From Onchocerca lupi (taxonomy: Eukaryota > Nematoda > Chromadorea > Rhabditida > Onchocercidae): a DNA stretch of 64,000 nucleotides. The notes beneath the pieces are model-generated. The model was not told where the DNA came from. It saw nothing but the letters and a program-made list of their open reading frames with translations, and made no database searches. The translations under genes were made by a program, and so were the position numbers. Positions 22,272 through 36,510 of the stretch are shown here, one piece after another. The stretch lies in contig JAOVVO010000184.1 of the NCBI GenBank assembly GCA_028564675.1, positions 1 to 64,000 of the forward strand, read 5' to 3'. Within the stretch, counting starts at the first letter, position 1. Each line of letters opens with the position of its first letter.

Positions 22272-25234
22272 TATACATCAATAAATTATCAAATATAGGT
22301 TAATGTCAAAAAGGTCAAATTATGATGAATTTAATGGAGAAAAGAAAAAAAAATGAAACAATGTTGGATCTTACTCAATTCTATTATTTCAATATCATCA
22401 TATCATATCATATCAATTATTTAAAAAAATCTGTATTATTGTTCAAATTTCATTTCATAAAATTTCAATTTAAAATTGATTTCATAAATTTCAATCTATT
22501 TTTTAACTTACTAAAATTTACTTTGTTTTTTTTTATCACTAACCTCCTCTACCTTTATTTTTTTTTTTTTATCATCTTTCCTAATTCAAATAAAAGATTT
22601 CTCAATGCTACTCCGTGTAAGATATCAATTTAAAATTGAAATTTATGGCAAATATCTTCATTAAATATTACTTTTCTCTTTATTGTTAAGCAGAAAAAAA
22701 AAATGAAAAAATTGAATGATGAAATAATAAAGCTTAATATTGATTATTAACAGTTGTTTAAAGTGTTTGAATTAATTAATGAGTTATTTTAATGAAATGA
22801 TGAAGTAATCGAAAAATTAGAATAAAAATCATTCGATTAATAAAATCCTTTATTAGATTTGTTCTATTATATGTTCAGGTAAATTTTTATGATTTTAAAT
22901 CATTTTTTTGCAAAACAAACAAGCAGATTATCCATTTCTCGTCTGTTATGATTAATTAGCAATTTATTCAATTGTGATTAATTGGAAATTTGATAAAAAA
23001 AAAATGACATCAAAACTATCAATCAAAGCACATAGGGCCGTAAAAAAAATGAAGACCGTAATATGTTGCTTGATGACTTTTTCGTTTCAATGATTAAACA
23101 ATTTAAAATTATTGGCAAAATCATGCTGATCGTTTGTTTCGATTTTCATTTGAGTACCGTTCTATTCGTTTTTTTTTTTTTTTTTCAATTTTTCTTTATT
23201 GCACTAAATGTTCCATAAATTATAATTGATGTTCGCAAATTGTTACGAAATAAGAAAGTTTAATTTCAATATTTCAGATTCAAAATCAGAAATGTTGCAG
23301 TAAATATCGAACAGATCAAAAAAAAAAAAAAAAAAAAAATTTCTTTTTGAGTATTCTAATTTGATTTTTGGAAAAGGATTACTGCATCAAACAAAAAATT
23401 CCTCATATAATATGGATGTTCCGAGTTCAATTGAATATAATGGTCGTAAAAAAATATTTTATAAATTGGACAAAATGGTCTTAAAACCAACGAGTAAAAA
23501 AGGTTGGTGCTATTTTAATTTTGAAATTCACGAATTTTTATTTATGAAAAAAAAAAAAAAAAAAAAAAGCTCATCTTATTCAATTCATCATCTCATAATC
23601 TTTTTTAAAATTTCTTGTTGAAACTTTTTTAAAATTCAATTTTATTAGCATAATCGTATTAAGTTTCAAAAATTTTAAGAGTTTTAACTTTCAAGTTTTT
23701 TCATAATTTTATTTTTGAATAAAATATTTATTGATGAAAACTGAAATTATGGATTCATTTTCAGTCTGGAAACTTTTCCTTCCGTAGCATATATCAAATA
23801 ATTAAAATTGGTATGAAATGTTATTTGTTAATTGTTCTCATTGTTTTAAATTTCATTTTTAATTTTCTTAAATTCTTTAAATTGTTTCTAATTTTTTTTT
23901 TTTTTTTGAATTGTTTTATTGAAGTAATTTCAACATTTAAAAACTTTTCTGCAAAGCTAAAAGCTTCAGCTTTAACAAATGCTTTCATTGATTAAAATAG
24001 AATTTGCTGAAAATTTTCTTTTTTTTTTGTTCAGTTTCATATTTCTTCAGTATTGGAAATAATTTTTTTCTGGAAATTTTTTTTTTTTTTGAAACCAGTT
24101 TTAGCTTTCAAAAACCATTTCTTCGTAATATCAAATGTAGTAGTGATTGATCGATTGATTAATTGATATGATATGGTTTGCATTCTATTAAAGTAACACA
24201 AAAAAATATGATTTTTTATATGAATTTGAAAAAAAAAAACTAAAATCAGATATTTTGAATTTTCAAAAAAGTTGACATTATTAAATTTGATTTTTCTTTC
24301 CTGTTAAATAATGATCATAGTATTAATATGGCTTTCAACAAAAATAATGTAATAATGGCTTTAAGTTGAAACACGTACTTTTTGTATTGATTTAATTATG
24401 AGTACAAATCATTTCAGTCAATCAATCAATCAATATTTCACTTGTCCAATCAATCAATATTGATATTCATAACTAAATATCGAAAATGTCACAGTTGTTA
24501 GATTTAATTTTCCTTTAAATAATGGTTATAGCATTAAGATAGCTTTTCAAAAAAAAAAAAAAAAAAAGGAGAAAAAAAATTGTGTAATAACGGCTTCAAA
24601 TTGAAACAATGATTTTAGTTTGAGATAGATAAATGTTCGCGGTTGAAATGTTGATGTTGATGGTAATAATGGTGATAATGGTGATAACGGTGATAATAGT
24701 GATAGCTAAGAGTTAGAATTCTCGAGGAAAACAAAAAATTGCGTGAAATGCCAAATTTTATGTGAATTATCAATCAAAATTTTCCTCGATCTGTCAGAAT
24801 AATTGGTTAAAATGCCTTTTCGATCAAGTTAAGGCGCATTTGTTACCAAACGCCAACTGTCTTATTATTCATTGATGTGCAACTTAGGAGAAAAGTATTT
24901 AAAATTGTAATTTCAATTACAATCACTCTTTTAGCAATCAGATTCTTGAATATTATGTATTAGCAAAAAAAAAAAAAAGAAGAAAAGAAAAGTTTAAAAG
25001 TTTTGTAAAGTTTATAAATTAAAATTGAATAAATTATGTTGAATATTGATTGCTCCTTATCAATCATATTCTCGAAGAAAGAGGAATGCATGAAATTGAA
25101 ATTTCTGATTACAATCATTTTCTTTGAATCAGATTCTTAGATATGTAATAGCAAAAAAAAAAAAAAAAAAAAAAAGAAAAAGGAAAAATCGGAAAGAATA
25201 TTTAAAATTATTGGGATGAAAAAATTAAATTTTA

Positions 25235-25640
25235 ATTTAAAATCCAATGATATATTGAATATTGACCATTTTCATATCGGATAAAAGCATAATTTTGGAA
25301 ATTTTATGATGAATTGAAATTTGAAGAATAATTTTTAGGTGGAAAATGGTGAGCTCATCTTTAGTTATCGCTATTAGATTAGTCAACGGATTACTGTATG
25401 ATACAGTATGACCGACAGACATACAAGATTATTGAAATGAAATTAAAATCCAACGAAATATATGGAACATTGACTACTCCCAGTTTGATAGAGACATAAT
25501 TTTTGGAAAAATTGGGAAGAATTGAAATTTGACGTTTAATTTTAGATGGAAAATGATGATTTTCCTTTTAGTTATGACTATTAAGCTGGTCAGCAGATTA
25601 CTGTACGATACAGTATGACCGATAGATAAACCGGCTAGTT
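25235..25640. repeat. Two-copy degenerate duplication, about 205-bp unit
   Basis: The block at about 25235-25425 recurs at about 25443-25635. Matching landmarks are AAAATCCAA, GAATTGAAATTTGA, GGAAAATG, and ATTACTGTATGATACAGTAT versus ATTACTGTACGATACAGTAT, then GACCGA. Each copy ends in an ACTGTA...TACAGT palindrome whose arms are conserved while the 3-base centre differs. Confidence 0.8.
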
Positions 25641-28600
25641 GTACGTAATTGGAATCATTACTTACATTTGGGAAGGTAAAAATTAGAAGACAAAAATAAA
25701 TAGCTTAAAGCTTAAATATTAATCACATATTAGTAATTAATAACGATAATTTAAATTGAAACTTCAAGATTAAGATTAATGTGCTATCAACTACATTTTG
25801 ATGAAGATTGATTGATATAATCTAAATATAAAGAAAAAAATTTTTAAAAAGTTTTTTTTCATAATTTTCATAACAGTATGATATTCATACATTCTAGAGG
25901 TTAGAAATTTCTCTCAATTTTTGCGACAACAACTCAATCAAAGACGAGAAAAACTTTTGTTTCAAAAAAAAATTTAAAATAAACAAGTGAGCCTGTTTGC
26001 TGGGAAATTTAAGAAAAGTTTACCGAAATTGCAATAAGAAGTTTGAAAAAAAAGGCGAAAAAAATGAAGATTTGTATTAGCAAGCATATAACTTCTCAAA
26101 TATGTTTGATTGACAAAAACCGAATAACTATTTGAAATTATTGAAATTTTAGTTGTTTTAAGCAAAAACAAATAAGACGGAAAAAAATTAGATCGTTTAT
26201 TTAGAAGTAGCATTAATGAATTTTAAAATCACTGATTTTACTTATCTTTATCTAATTATTGAAATTCTATGTAATTTATAATTTTTTGCAAGATTTTTCA
26301 AAAAAAAAAATTTTTTTCGGGAAGATTTTTGTGAGATTTCCTAAAGAAAAGTAGTTTGAGGATAATTTCTAAATTTTAGTAATTTGAAGAAGAAAATCAA
26401 GCAATTTCTCATTCCTATATGATTACTGTAAAATCATTACCGTATACCCTCAGTAAGAGAAATTCTTAAAAATTCAGGATTTTTTGCGAGATTTCTTTAA
26501 AGAAAAGTAATAATTTGTAAATTATAGTAATTTAAAATCAAGCAATTTCTCGTTTTCATTATGATTGGATGCTGGTTATTTAAGATAAGATGAAATAAGA
26601 ACTAATTTTTTTTCCATTAATTTAATTTAATTGATTGCCATCTCATGGAAGGAGAAGGACATATGTCAAATGCCAACTATCTTCTGAAGAAAACTTACAA
26701 TGTCACGAATCAATGTCTCATTTGATCATTCTCTAATTTAATTTATCTTATGTGTCGGATCATGAAAAAATGCTTGATCTATAAAATATTTGCCAAATTT
26801 CACGTAAAAATTTTGAAGTTTTATTCAATTTTTCCCAAAAAAAAAAAAAAAAAACCAAAAGTTTTTATGATGAAAATCGATGAGTTAAGCAATATACTAA
26901 GAAATGTCATTGTCAAGTTACATTAGCCATCTGTTAGGTTTTGATGTATTTGTCAACAGTATACTTTTTTTTTTTTTTTTTTCTTGAGAAAACTTCGCAG
27001 GAAAATGCGAAGGAATGGTAAAAAAAATTTTTGTGCAAATAAAGCAAACATTTACTTGTGACGAAAATTTTCATCATAAAATAATTTGAAAAAAAAAATT
27101 CTTCCAAATTTAAAATGTCAGAACTTTTCTTTTTTAAAGATAATATGATCAATTTACATTTAGACTTACTTAATGTAGCATATTTTAAATGATTTTTGAA
27201 AATTTCAGGCCAACAAGTAAATATAGTAGTTTGAAACTTGACTTATTGCAAAAATTTCTAGTTTCTAGTTCATAAATTGATTTAGTTAAACAAAACATTC
27301 ATAGGAAATTTGAATTTGACTATTCTTATTTGATCAGAAATTGAATATTAAATTTGAATTTGTTTAAATTTTCTCGGATCCAAATCTCAGTTATTTGAAC
27401 TTTGTATCATAGAGAAATTTACGATGGAATTTCATAATTATTAAATTCGAATTGATTTTTTAATCCTGATGAGACAGCAATTAAGCTTCTTTTTGCTTAA
27501 AAATTATAATTGGCTTAAGTGAAAAAAAATAATCGATTTTTTTTTTGTTTGGCGTTTTCTGAAAGAAATAAAAGTGCAAACCAACTTTGTGGAATGAATT
27601 TAACAAAAAAAAAAAAAATGAAATGAAATCAAAATTATTTCAAATGAAAACGAAATCGAATTTTTTTAAATGTTCCTTCCAACTTCGTGGAATGAAAGAA
27701 ATTGAAAAATAAAAAAGAAATGAAATCGAAATTCTTTCAAATAAAAATGAAATCGAATTTCTTTAAATATTCTTCCGTTTTTTTAATATTAGTTCTCTGG
27801 TCAGCAGTCATTGACTATCGAAAAGTACTATCTTTTATATAATTGAAAAATGCAGTTTTGGATAAAAGTACCTCTCGGCAGGGTTTCTCATCCTGTTCTT
27901 TTGTTCATCTAATGCGCAATTATTTTACGGCCAAAACAGATGGCCATGTAATTATAGGTTATTTGTATTTTGGGTACCATAATCATTTTACATTCTATCG
28001 TCAACACTTTAATTTATCTCAACCCTTTCACCAAAAGTAAAAAGGGACGCGATATTGAAACATTTAACGATCGATAATCTGTACTACAGTACTTGTGAAG
28101 GTGGCGATGATACGGTATATTGAAATGGATTTCGAAATTGATGATGGATACGGTTGTTGGAAATGAATTTCGAAATTTTAAAAAAATTTTTGAAAAAAGT
28201 AAGACAAAAGACAGGTAAAATTGTTAAATTAAGTTCAATAAGTAGGTGAAGTTGTTGAGACAATAGGCAGTTAAAGTTGTTTTAATTCAATAAATTATTA
28301 AACTGTTACTGAAGTAATCTTAAAACCAAAATTACTACAGTGTCAGTCTATTGATTTCTGACATTAGCAAGAAATTAACTTTATTTTAGATCTAATTATT
28401 TTGGATCATTTTCTGGATTTGGTTTTAATTGAATTTAATCGATCAATAAAGAGCACAATGTCTTTTCGATTCGCATTTTTAAGTTTTGAGATATAGATGC
28501 GATCACCCTACACTCGCAAATTTGTTTATTTTTTATTTTTCAATGTTTTATACGTCGAATTAATATCAAGTTATGTTATCTTTAAATTGAAAAAAATAGA

Positions 28601-30905
28601 AACACGTCGCATCATCAGCGATTTCCGTCGTGCAGACACAAATACTTCATGTTTTATCATGCAATTCATCAGCGACTTCAGCTTCTGTCTGAAAGCACGT
28701 AATATGATGTCATGCTGATCCATCGGTGATTGCTTAGGAAATAAGAGTTTTTGTGATTTTTTGCTTTTCATAATTCCGAAAAATCAATTCAGCTTTACTA
28801 TTAACCTAAAATAGCTTTTCCGGAATCCATTTTTCGTACTAGTTATAGTTAGTAATTTTATAGTTTTAGTAAGGGATTGATCTCTCAATTCTAAACATAA
28901 ACTACTATTTTTTTTTCTTTATATTCTAAATATATTCTAAACCTCTTACAAATAAACAAACAAACATTAAAACTACTTAAAATTCATCAAAGCAAATTTT
29001 GGCTGGAGTTATGAAAAAAAAATATTATCTTAATCGATTCTTTTATTTTTTACTTTTTTTTTTTTTATTTTTAAAATAGGAATAAGTTATCTTTTCTTCA
29101 GTTGACTTATCTGTTCTGTCTCATTGTTGCTCTCAGGTTGTATTTTATGCGATATTTATAAATTAGCAAGATATTAGTTGTTACTAATATGTATTCAGAA
29201 GAATCCTTCAGTTTTTTGTACTAATATAAAAAAACTTTTCCGAAATCCATTTCTGGAAAGTTTATACAAATTTAACGCAAGTTAATTAATGATTCTACCG
29301 GAAAAATTTTGTGATAAATATGAAAATTGAAATAATCTTCGACATTGTGTTATGTGGAATATTCATAAAACATCAAAATAGAAAATCTTACAAGCATATT
29401 TTTGGAAGAATTCATCAATTTTCATGCTGATCTAAAATAACCTGAAATGATTTTCTCAGAAATATGATTCAGTACGTTTACAGAATCTGAAAATTTCAAA
29501 ATTTAAAAAAAAATTTTAATTCATTGTTTTTTTTTTTTTAGAAAATTCGTTAGGTTATTGCTCGTAAGCTTGCTCTATTTCCGGAATTTTTGATATGTTG
29601 ATATCGAAATCTTTTGGAAATGTTAATATCAAGTCCATTTTTCGTAATTTTTCATGAAATTTTCTGATATCAAATCAAGATTCATCGAATATAAAAGTTG
29701 TTTAAATGAATCCCTCAGTTTTCATACTAATCTAAAATGATTTTAAAATGATCTTAAATGATTTTTCCAAGAGTTATGCTTCAGTAAGTTTATAGCATCT
29801 GAAAATCTGAAAAAAAAAAATTTATGGAAAATATGAGAAATGTTGAAATAATTTTTAATAATTGTTACCACAACAATACAACAATTCACACTTTCGTTTT
29901 AAGAGGAAATGAGAAAGAAAAGGTACATTAAGTACAATGTACTCATAACGATTAGGTAAATAAACTTGACTGAAAACTTTTCCTTCCATTTATTTGGATT
30001 ACAAGAGTGGTAATAGAATAGTTTTCGCGTTAAGAAAGATTTGTTTATTTAGAGCGTAAGTTTGAGGTCAATCAACAAAATCTTTCGCATTTTCCTCGTT
30101 TTTCTTTTTTTTTTTTTTCCCTCCCATTTGAAACTAGAAATGAAATGAAAAATTCACAAAAAAATTATTATTCTCAATAAATTCATTAAAATTGATTATT
30201 ACTTATTTATATTGCTAGAAACTAACTTTGAAGATGAAAACTTATGAAAGCAGCATTGAGTTTTTTTATTACTTATTAAAACCAATTTTTTTTCAGTACT
30301 TGTTAAAATTTTTTAATTTTTTTTTTATTATTTAACAAATTATTTTTTTTTTTTGGTACTTAATAAAATTGTATTTAATTTTATAGCATGTAATTTATAG
30401 TAATTTTGTATATGATATTTAATCATACAGTAATAGTATTTAATCTCATTAAAAATGACAATAATAATTAGATATCGTTGCTTTTAAGTTTTAATATAAA
30501 AATTCCTTTTTTTAGATTCATAGATTTTCTTTTTCCTTTTTAGATTTATGAGTAATAGCAAATTTTGATGAAATTTAAGAAAATATTGAATTATTGAATA
30601 TAACTGATTGCTTATTTTGATAATTTATTTATATAATATTGACATTAGGAATTAAAACTTGTTTCAATATTATGTAAATAAGTAAAGTCAATAAAAGAAA
30701 TAAGGTGTATTATTATTATCATCGAATCAGGTAAACTTGGAGAAATATGATTTTTGATAAAATTATCATTAATGGAGGACTAATCATCATTAATGAATGA
30801 CTAATTATCTTTTCATACTTATTGACCATCTTATCGGGCAAAACTTCTTTTGAAATTCGTTTCAATTCTTTTCATTTTCGGCGATCAAATTGTTATTAAT
30901 TCGAT

Positions 30906-30941
30906 ATTGTTGTCAAACTTGTTTGCAAGTTTGATAACAAT
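30906..30941. repeat. 16-bp hairpin, 4-base loop
   Basis: ATTGTTGTCAAACTTG and CAAGTTTGATAACAAT pair around TTTG. The single non-Watson-Crick position is G opposite T, which would pair as G-U in an RNA. Confidence 0.6.
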
Positions 30942-32937
30942 GAAATGAATTTATTCTGAAACTTCTGGATTATCGTGAAATTCTCTTATTAAATCACATT
31001 TTAAGTTTGATGATTGAAAGAATTTTCGATTTCTTATAAATTATTTTCCATAACTTTTGATTAAGTTATAAATTTTGAAATTATTACGTGAAAAATTTAT
31101 TTTCCCGCTCGGAAATATGAGTTATAAAATGTTATTTTTTGAAAATTTAAGTAGAATGCAAAAAAGTCGTATTGAAATGAAGTAGTGTGAAGAAGTTGTA
31201 GTTGGAATCGATGACATAAAATTATCCAAATGCATTTTTTTGAATTTTCTGATAATTTGAAATTAGAAAGCTTAGAATTTCTTCAAATAAATAGCTTTTA
31301 GGTTTCTCATAGACTTCTAGTTTTTTTTTTCGTATAGGTTTTTTTTTTCCAGATTTCTTCCAGGTTTTTTTTTCACCCAAAACTAATTAGAAACCTAGAA
31401 GTTTTTATATCTGAAATTTCTTTTTCATCTTTTAGCAAAATATCCATCAATCAGATATTACCTGTATTTTTCATCTTGACTTCCTAAAAAAATTTTCTTG
31501 GACAATCTTTTTTTTGCATGATCTGATCTTGAAACTTTAAAAATTCACAAAAAATACTTTTTAATCTTTGTAGCAATTTCTATTTGCTTTCTGCAAATAT
31601 AAATAAAAAAAATATTAAAATTATATTTTAATACTAAAAATTTGTTAGAAAAAAAAAAAAGATGACAGTTATGAAAAATTTTTTTTTTGGCACAAACAGG
31701 TTTATGTGTAATTTTTAGTTTTTTCCTTTTTTTTTTCTTTTTTTTTTTTTAACTTTTAAACTATCACTTCATATCATCATCATCATCATCCATATTTGAT
31801 AGCCAATAGTCATAATTTTGACAGCCATAAAACTATCATTTTTTTTTTTTTTTAAACCACATATTTTTCTGATTTTGATTGGCACTAACTTCCTTGAAAT
31901 TTGATATCGCAAAAAAATTTCTTAAATTTTCTAAAAAAATTCCTTCTTCTTCATCAAACTATTTTTATTCATCTCTCTCTCTTTCTCGCTGAAAATGGAA
32001 TCAGAAAAAAAATTTGTTACAGAAATTGTGAAAAATGGCAAAAATTCGAAATTTTTTTCATTTTTCCCAATTTTTTTCCTTTTTTTTTTTTTTTTTTGTT
32101 TCATTCAAATATTCGAATTTTTGAATGACCTTTTTTTCCACTAATCACTTATATATACATATTACAATTCCAAGGACAATTTTTAATCATTCCAAAAAAA
32201 AAAAAAAAAAAATTTTCACAAATTCTTTCGTTTAAAATTTATTCAAATTTTGAATTTTTTATTTTTTATGATAATTTGAAAAATTTATAGCAAATAGCAA
32301 AATAAGTTGATCATTTAAACGAATGACTTTTCTTTTTTTGATCAAATTTAATATCAAAATATCTAAATTTAATCGAATTTTAATATTTAATCGAATTATT
32401 TTCATTTTTTTTTTTTTTTTAACGAATAAAAAAGCAAAACGATAAGAAAGGTTTAAAAGTTATTTATAGTAAAAATGAAATAAAAATTTTTTTATTTGCA
32501 ACTTTTTTTGGGTTAGGAGGGAATTTTGTTAAGTTTTATTATCATATAAATTAATTTGATGGTATAGAATAAAAAAATATGGTACATAAAATTAAAAAAA
32601 AAGTAGCTTGATTTTGAATTAATAAATGAATAATTTGCAATAAAAAATTTTTGCAAAAATAATTTTTTTTTTTTTTTTTTTGACCTTAAAAATAGCATTC
32701 GTATATTTCGATAATTCTTGAATTTCTCGAGATCTATTTGATGAATTCCGATCGCTCGATTGATCAGCACCTGTCAAGAGCTTAGCTGACTAGGAAGTAA
32801 TATTTGTGAAAAGTAATTTGATATATTCTATTTGGAAATGCTTAAGAATATTTCCTTCAAAGTTTCTTTCAACATTCTTGGCAAATATTTCATAGCATTT
32901 GTGACTGTTGAAATTATCTTTTATTTATAATACATTT

Positions 32938-33250
32938 ACCGGAATTTGAATAATTAATTTTTTTCTTTAGCGAATTCGAATAATCAATATATTTGACGAA
33001 ATTCGGATCATTTTTATATATTTGCTGGAATAATTAACTATATTTGTAGAAATTTGAATAGCTAATATATAATTGCTGGAATTGGAAATAATTAATTTAT
33101 GTTTGCCGAAATTCGAATAGTCATTGTATTTGTCGCAAATTTGATTAGTTAATGTGTACTTAACGGAATTACCAATATATTTGCTGTAATTCAAATAATT
33201 AGTATATTTGCCGGAATTTGAATACTTAATATATTTACCGGAATACTAAA
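32938..33250. repeat. Degenerate array, about 35-bp unit
   Basis: About nine diverged copies of a unit like TTTGCCGGAATTTGAATAAT followed by TAATATA. Variants include TTTGACGAAATTCGGAT, TTTGCCGAAATTCGAATAGT and TTTGCTGTAATTCAAATAAT. Confidence 0.75.
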
Positions 33251-34737
33251 TAACTAATAATTATAATTTTCAAAAAAGAATTTATGATGCTTATAAAGCT
33301 GTTAAAAAGATGTTTCTCATTTTTGTATCGCATCGATATTAAGGTGACGGATTGCAGCTGCATTTTGCATGCAAACATGCAGTAACATATTAATTCTTGC
33401 GAATGTTTGTAAAATGCTTTAGCAACTTTGGAATAATTTTATTTCATTATACCGAGTATATTATTTAAAATTAAATTTGATTGGAAATCTTTTGAATCAA
33501 ATATAAACAGAAAAGAAAAATTATTAATATTACTTCAATAATGGATCAGAGAATCAATACTGGTAATTTGAAATGATAAAAATTACTGAATTACTCCTTT
33601 TTATTGAATTATTTTCTTATTTCTTAATGCCAACTTAAACTTTAGTTGCAAAAAAAAATTTTTTTTTTTTTGTTAAATTAGCAAATTTCAAATCATTTTT
33701 CTTCAGATTTTCCGTGTGATAAATTATCATTATTATCATATTTTACATCCGATAATTCAAATTTCCAGTGCTGATAAAAAATGATATTTGTTAATTGAAA
33801 TTATGAATTAGCAATCGACGTCTTCTGCAAATTCAATGAAATTCTGTCGTTTCATTTAACTTTGATAAATTCTAGTTTTATCACTTCTATAAGTGATAAG
33901 TTTCAAAAAAATTCGTAACTTTGTAATAAATAAATAATATGTATCATTGTTAACATTTCATATTTTGGCATCGATAGAGTTATTCCATTCTAATTATTTG
34001 TAATTAATTAATTTTCAAATAAACTTTAGAATTTATCTTTCTCTAGTGCACTAAGGTACTCAATCTCGACGATATTTTGTGTTGATCAGAAAACGATCAT
34101 GATCATCTCTGAAAACACTATTGATCATCATGTTTTCGGATATTTAATTTCAAGAATAAAGTTTATAATTAGTTTCTTGGAAAGCAACATTTTGAATGAT
34201 GTCCTGAAATCGCAATTTAGGTTACTCCAATTTTTCCGAGATTTCAGGATAATATCAAATTCATTTACTATCAAGTCAGATATTTGCACATTAGATAACA
34301 TTAGATAGAATAATTTTTGCAAAATTTAATTTCGCATCTTGACTAAATTATTAATTTCTCATCTTGACTAAATTAATTATTCAAAGGACAAAATTGAAGC
34401 ATTTTTTTTGCTTCCTTTTTGTTTTTTTGGAAATTTTAGAAAAATTTTTAAAAAAAAAATGATTGAGAAGAAAAACGATGTGGCAGTTTTCATTTCTTTC
34501 GTTGTTTTTTAGGTAAAGCAGGTAAAATAGAATATTGCCAGTTTGATAAAAAAAAAAAAAAAAATTAAAAAAACAAAAAATTGTCAAATCAATTGCGTTA
34601 GTGTCGTTTAATTTTCTTTCCAAATATCATTTCATTAAGAAATAATTTTCCATTTTAATTTTTTGTTTTATTTTTCTTTTGTTCCGGAAAGTTTCGAAAA
34701 ATAAAATTTCAAAATTAAGTTGCCAACATTTTTCATC

Positions 34738-35260
34738 ATTCCTCAAATGTTTTATCTTATTATCGTTGCTCATTAATCTGGTTTACTAATTTTTTTTAAT
34801 TTAATTAGAAATTAATTGAAAGTGAAAGTTAAATATTATATTTGATCTCATCCAATCTTTTCATAATAGAAATTTTTTGAAAATGTAATAATTCTACTAA
34901 AATTGCTTACTCGGTTAATTTTTATTTTTTAATTCTTCAAATATTTTATCTTATCACTGACTCATTAATTTGATTCATTAATTTCTCAGCTTAATTAAAA
35001 GTTAATTTTCCATTTCACCAAAATCTTTATAATAAGATCTTTTTGAAAATGCATTAATTCTATGAAAGTTATCTACTCGCTAAATAATCATTCCTCAAAT
35101 TTTTTATCTTATCATAGCTGATTAATTTGCTTTATTAATTTTTTGGCTTAATTAAAAGCTAATTAAGATTTAAATGTATTTTTTATTTCATTTAAGTATT
35201 TTTAAAATAAAACTTTTTGAAAATAAAAATAATTCTATGAAAATTGTTTACTCGTAACAC
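34738..35260. repeat. Three-copy degenerate duplication, about 160-190 bp
   Basis: Copies begin near 34741, 34932 and 35092 with CCTCAAATGTTTTATCTTAT-like words. Each then shows CATTAATTTG or TTAATTTG, AATTAAAAG or AATTAGAAA, and TTTTTGAAAAT ahead of AATTCTA. Confidence 0.7.
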
Positions 35261-35639
35261 TTCTATTCCAAAATATTCGATCGCAAAATTGCAAATCTTT
35301 GTTTAGCAAGCTTATTTTGCAAGATTTGCAAATTCGATATCAATTTATTGGATGATTGAATAGAAATATACATATTTGTATAATTTATATGTAAGCTATT
35401 TATTGGCTTTTATGCTTGCAAGAAAATATTTTGTTTGTTTAAATGCAAGCTCTCGTGCAAATTGCAAATTGCAAATTGCTAAATTGCTAAATTAATCCTT
35501 TTAAATTCTTCTTTTTTTGCAGACTATCCCATCATTCGAAAGGCATTGCTTATAACTTGCATGACATGCATTTGCATTTTGCAGTTAATCTAATCATGCA
35601 TAGCTTTTTTTTTTTTTTTTTGTTTTTTTGAAATTACTT

Positions 35640-35885
35640 TTCTTGAGAGAGAATGAAAGGGAGAGGGAGAGTGAGAGAAAAAGAAAAATATAAAATTATT
35701 TCTGGAATGTTTTTTTTGAGAGGGAAAGAGAGAAAAAGAAAGATATAGAATTATTTCTGGAAAGTTTTTTTTGGGAGGGAAAGAGAGAAAAAGAAAGATA
35801 TAAAATTATTTCTGGAAAGTTTTTTTTGAGAGGGAAAGAGAGAAAAAGATAGATATAAAATTATTCCTGGAAAGTTTTTTTTTTT
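35640..35885. repeat. Four-copy purine-rich tandem repeat, about 62 bp
   Basis: A unit made of GAGAGGGAAAGAGAGAAAAA, GAAAGATATAAAATTATTTC, TGGAAAG and a T run repeats four times. The last three copies are almost identical. Confidence 0.88.
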
Positions 35886-36139
35886 TTTTTTTAATTAAAA
35901 ATTTGTCGTTTTCATTGTCAGTAATATATCACATTAAAAGCCTATGTTGTCTATTTCAATTAGCTAAATTATCTATCTCGGAATACATGTGTTTTTTTTT
36001 TTTTTTATTTTTTTGAATTCTTTTTTCCTATTTTTAGAAATAATTTATTATCTTAAATTTTCCAGAAAATAATTTTTTTTTTTTTTTGAATCCAAATTTA
36101 TCGATTTTAAATTAGATAAATCAATTTTGAATTTAATTT

Positions 36140-36510
36140 TTTTTTCGAAATTTTAACAGAGCATTCTTTTAACTTCTTCATTACAATCTTGAAATGAATG
36201 AAGGCAATAACTGCATTTGTTTGTTAATTTTTTTTCTAGTAAATGCTCATTTTTTTGAATTTAAATTTATAAATTTATTAAGTTAAATAAATCAATTTAA
36301 AATTATAAATTTTAAAATAGTATTTCTTCAAATTTTTTATTGCAATATTAATGTGAAGAAGACATAAGTGCACTTATACGTTTGTTAACTTTTTCCAAAA
36401 AATACTTTTTCGTTTTATTTTAAAATTTATTATTTCATTAAATTAAATAAATTGATAAATTTCAAACTTTTTAAGCTTTTCATTGCGATTTTAATATGAA
36501 TATAATCGTA
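36140..36510. repeat. Degenerate duplication, about 170 bp
   Basis: Words such as CTTCTTCATTACAATCTTGAA, then GCATTTGTTTGTTAA, then AAATAAATCAATTT recur in order at about 36170, 36335 and 36470 with many changes. Confidence 0.5.

Noticed and set aside
27880..27960. Signal-peptide-like reading frame (GFLILFFCSSNAQLFYG) as the missing ROR first exon
   Set aside because: There is no ATG in frame before an upstream stop, and splicing its GT donor to the ROR exon at 45083 would create a stop codon (T + AA).
32767..32790. tRNA-like or other RNA gene search across the window
   Set aside because: No B-box-like GGTTCRANTCC with a matching A-box and acceptor stem was found in the places I looked; this is not a substitute for tRNAscan-SE.
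35273..35340. Possible miRNA-like hairpin (TTGCAAATCTT / AAGATTTGCAA, loop about 21)
   Set aside because: The stem of 11 bp plus imperfect flank is too short, and GCAAAT words are common in this stretch.
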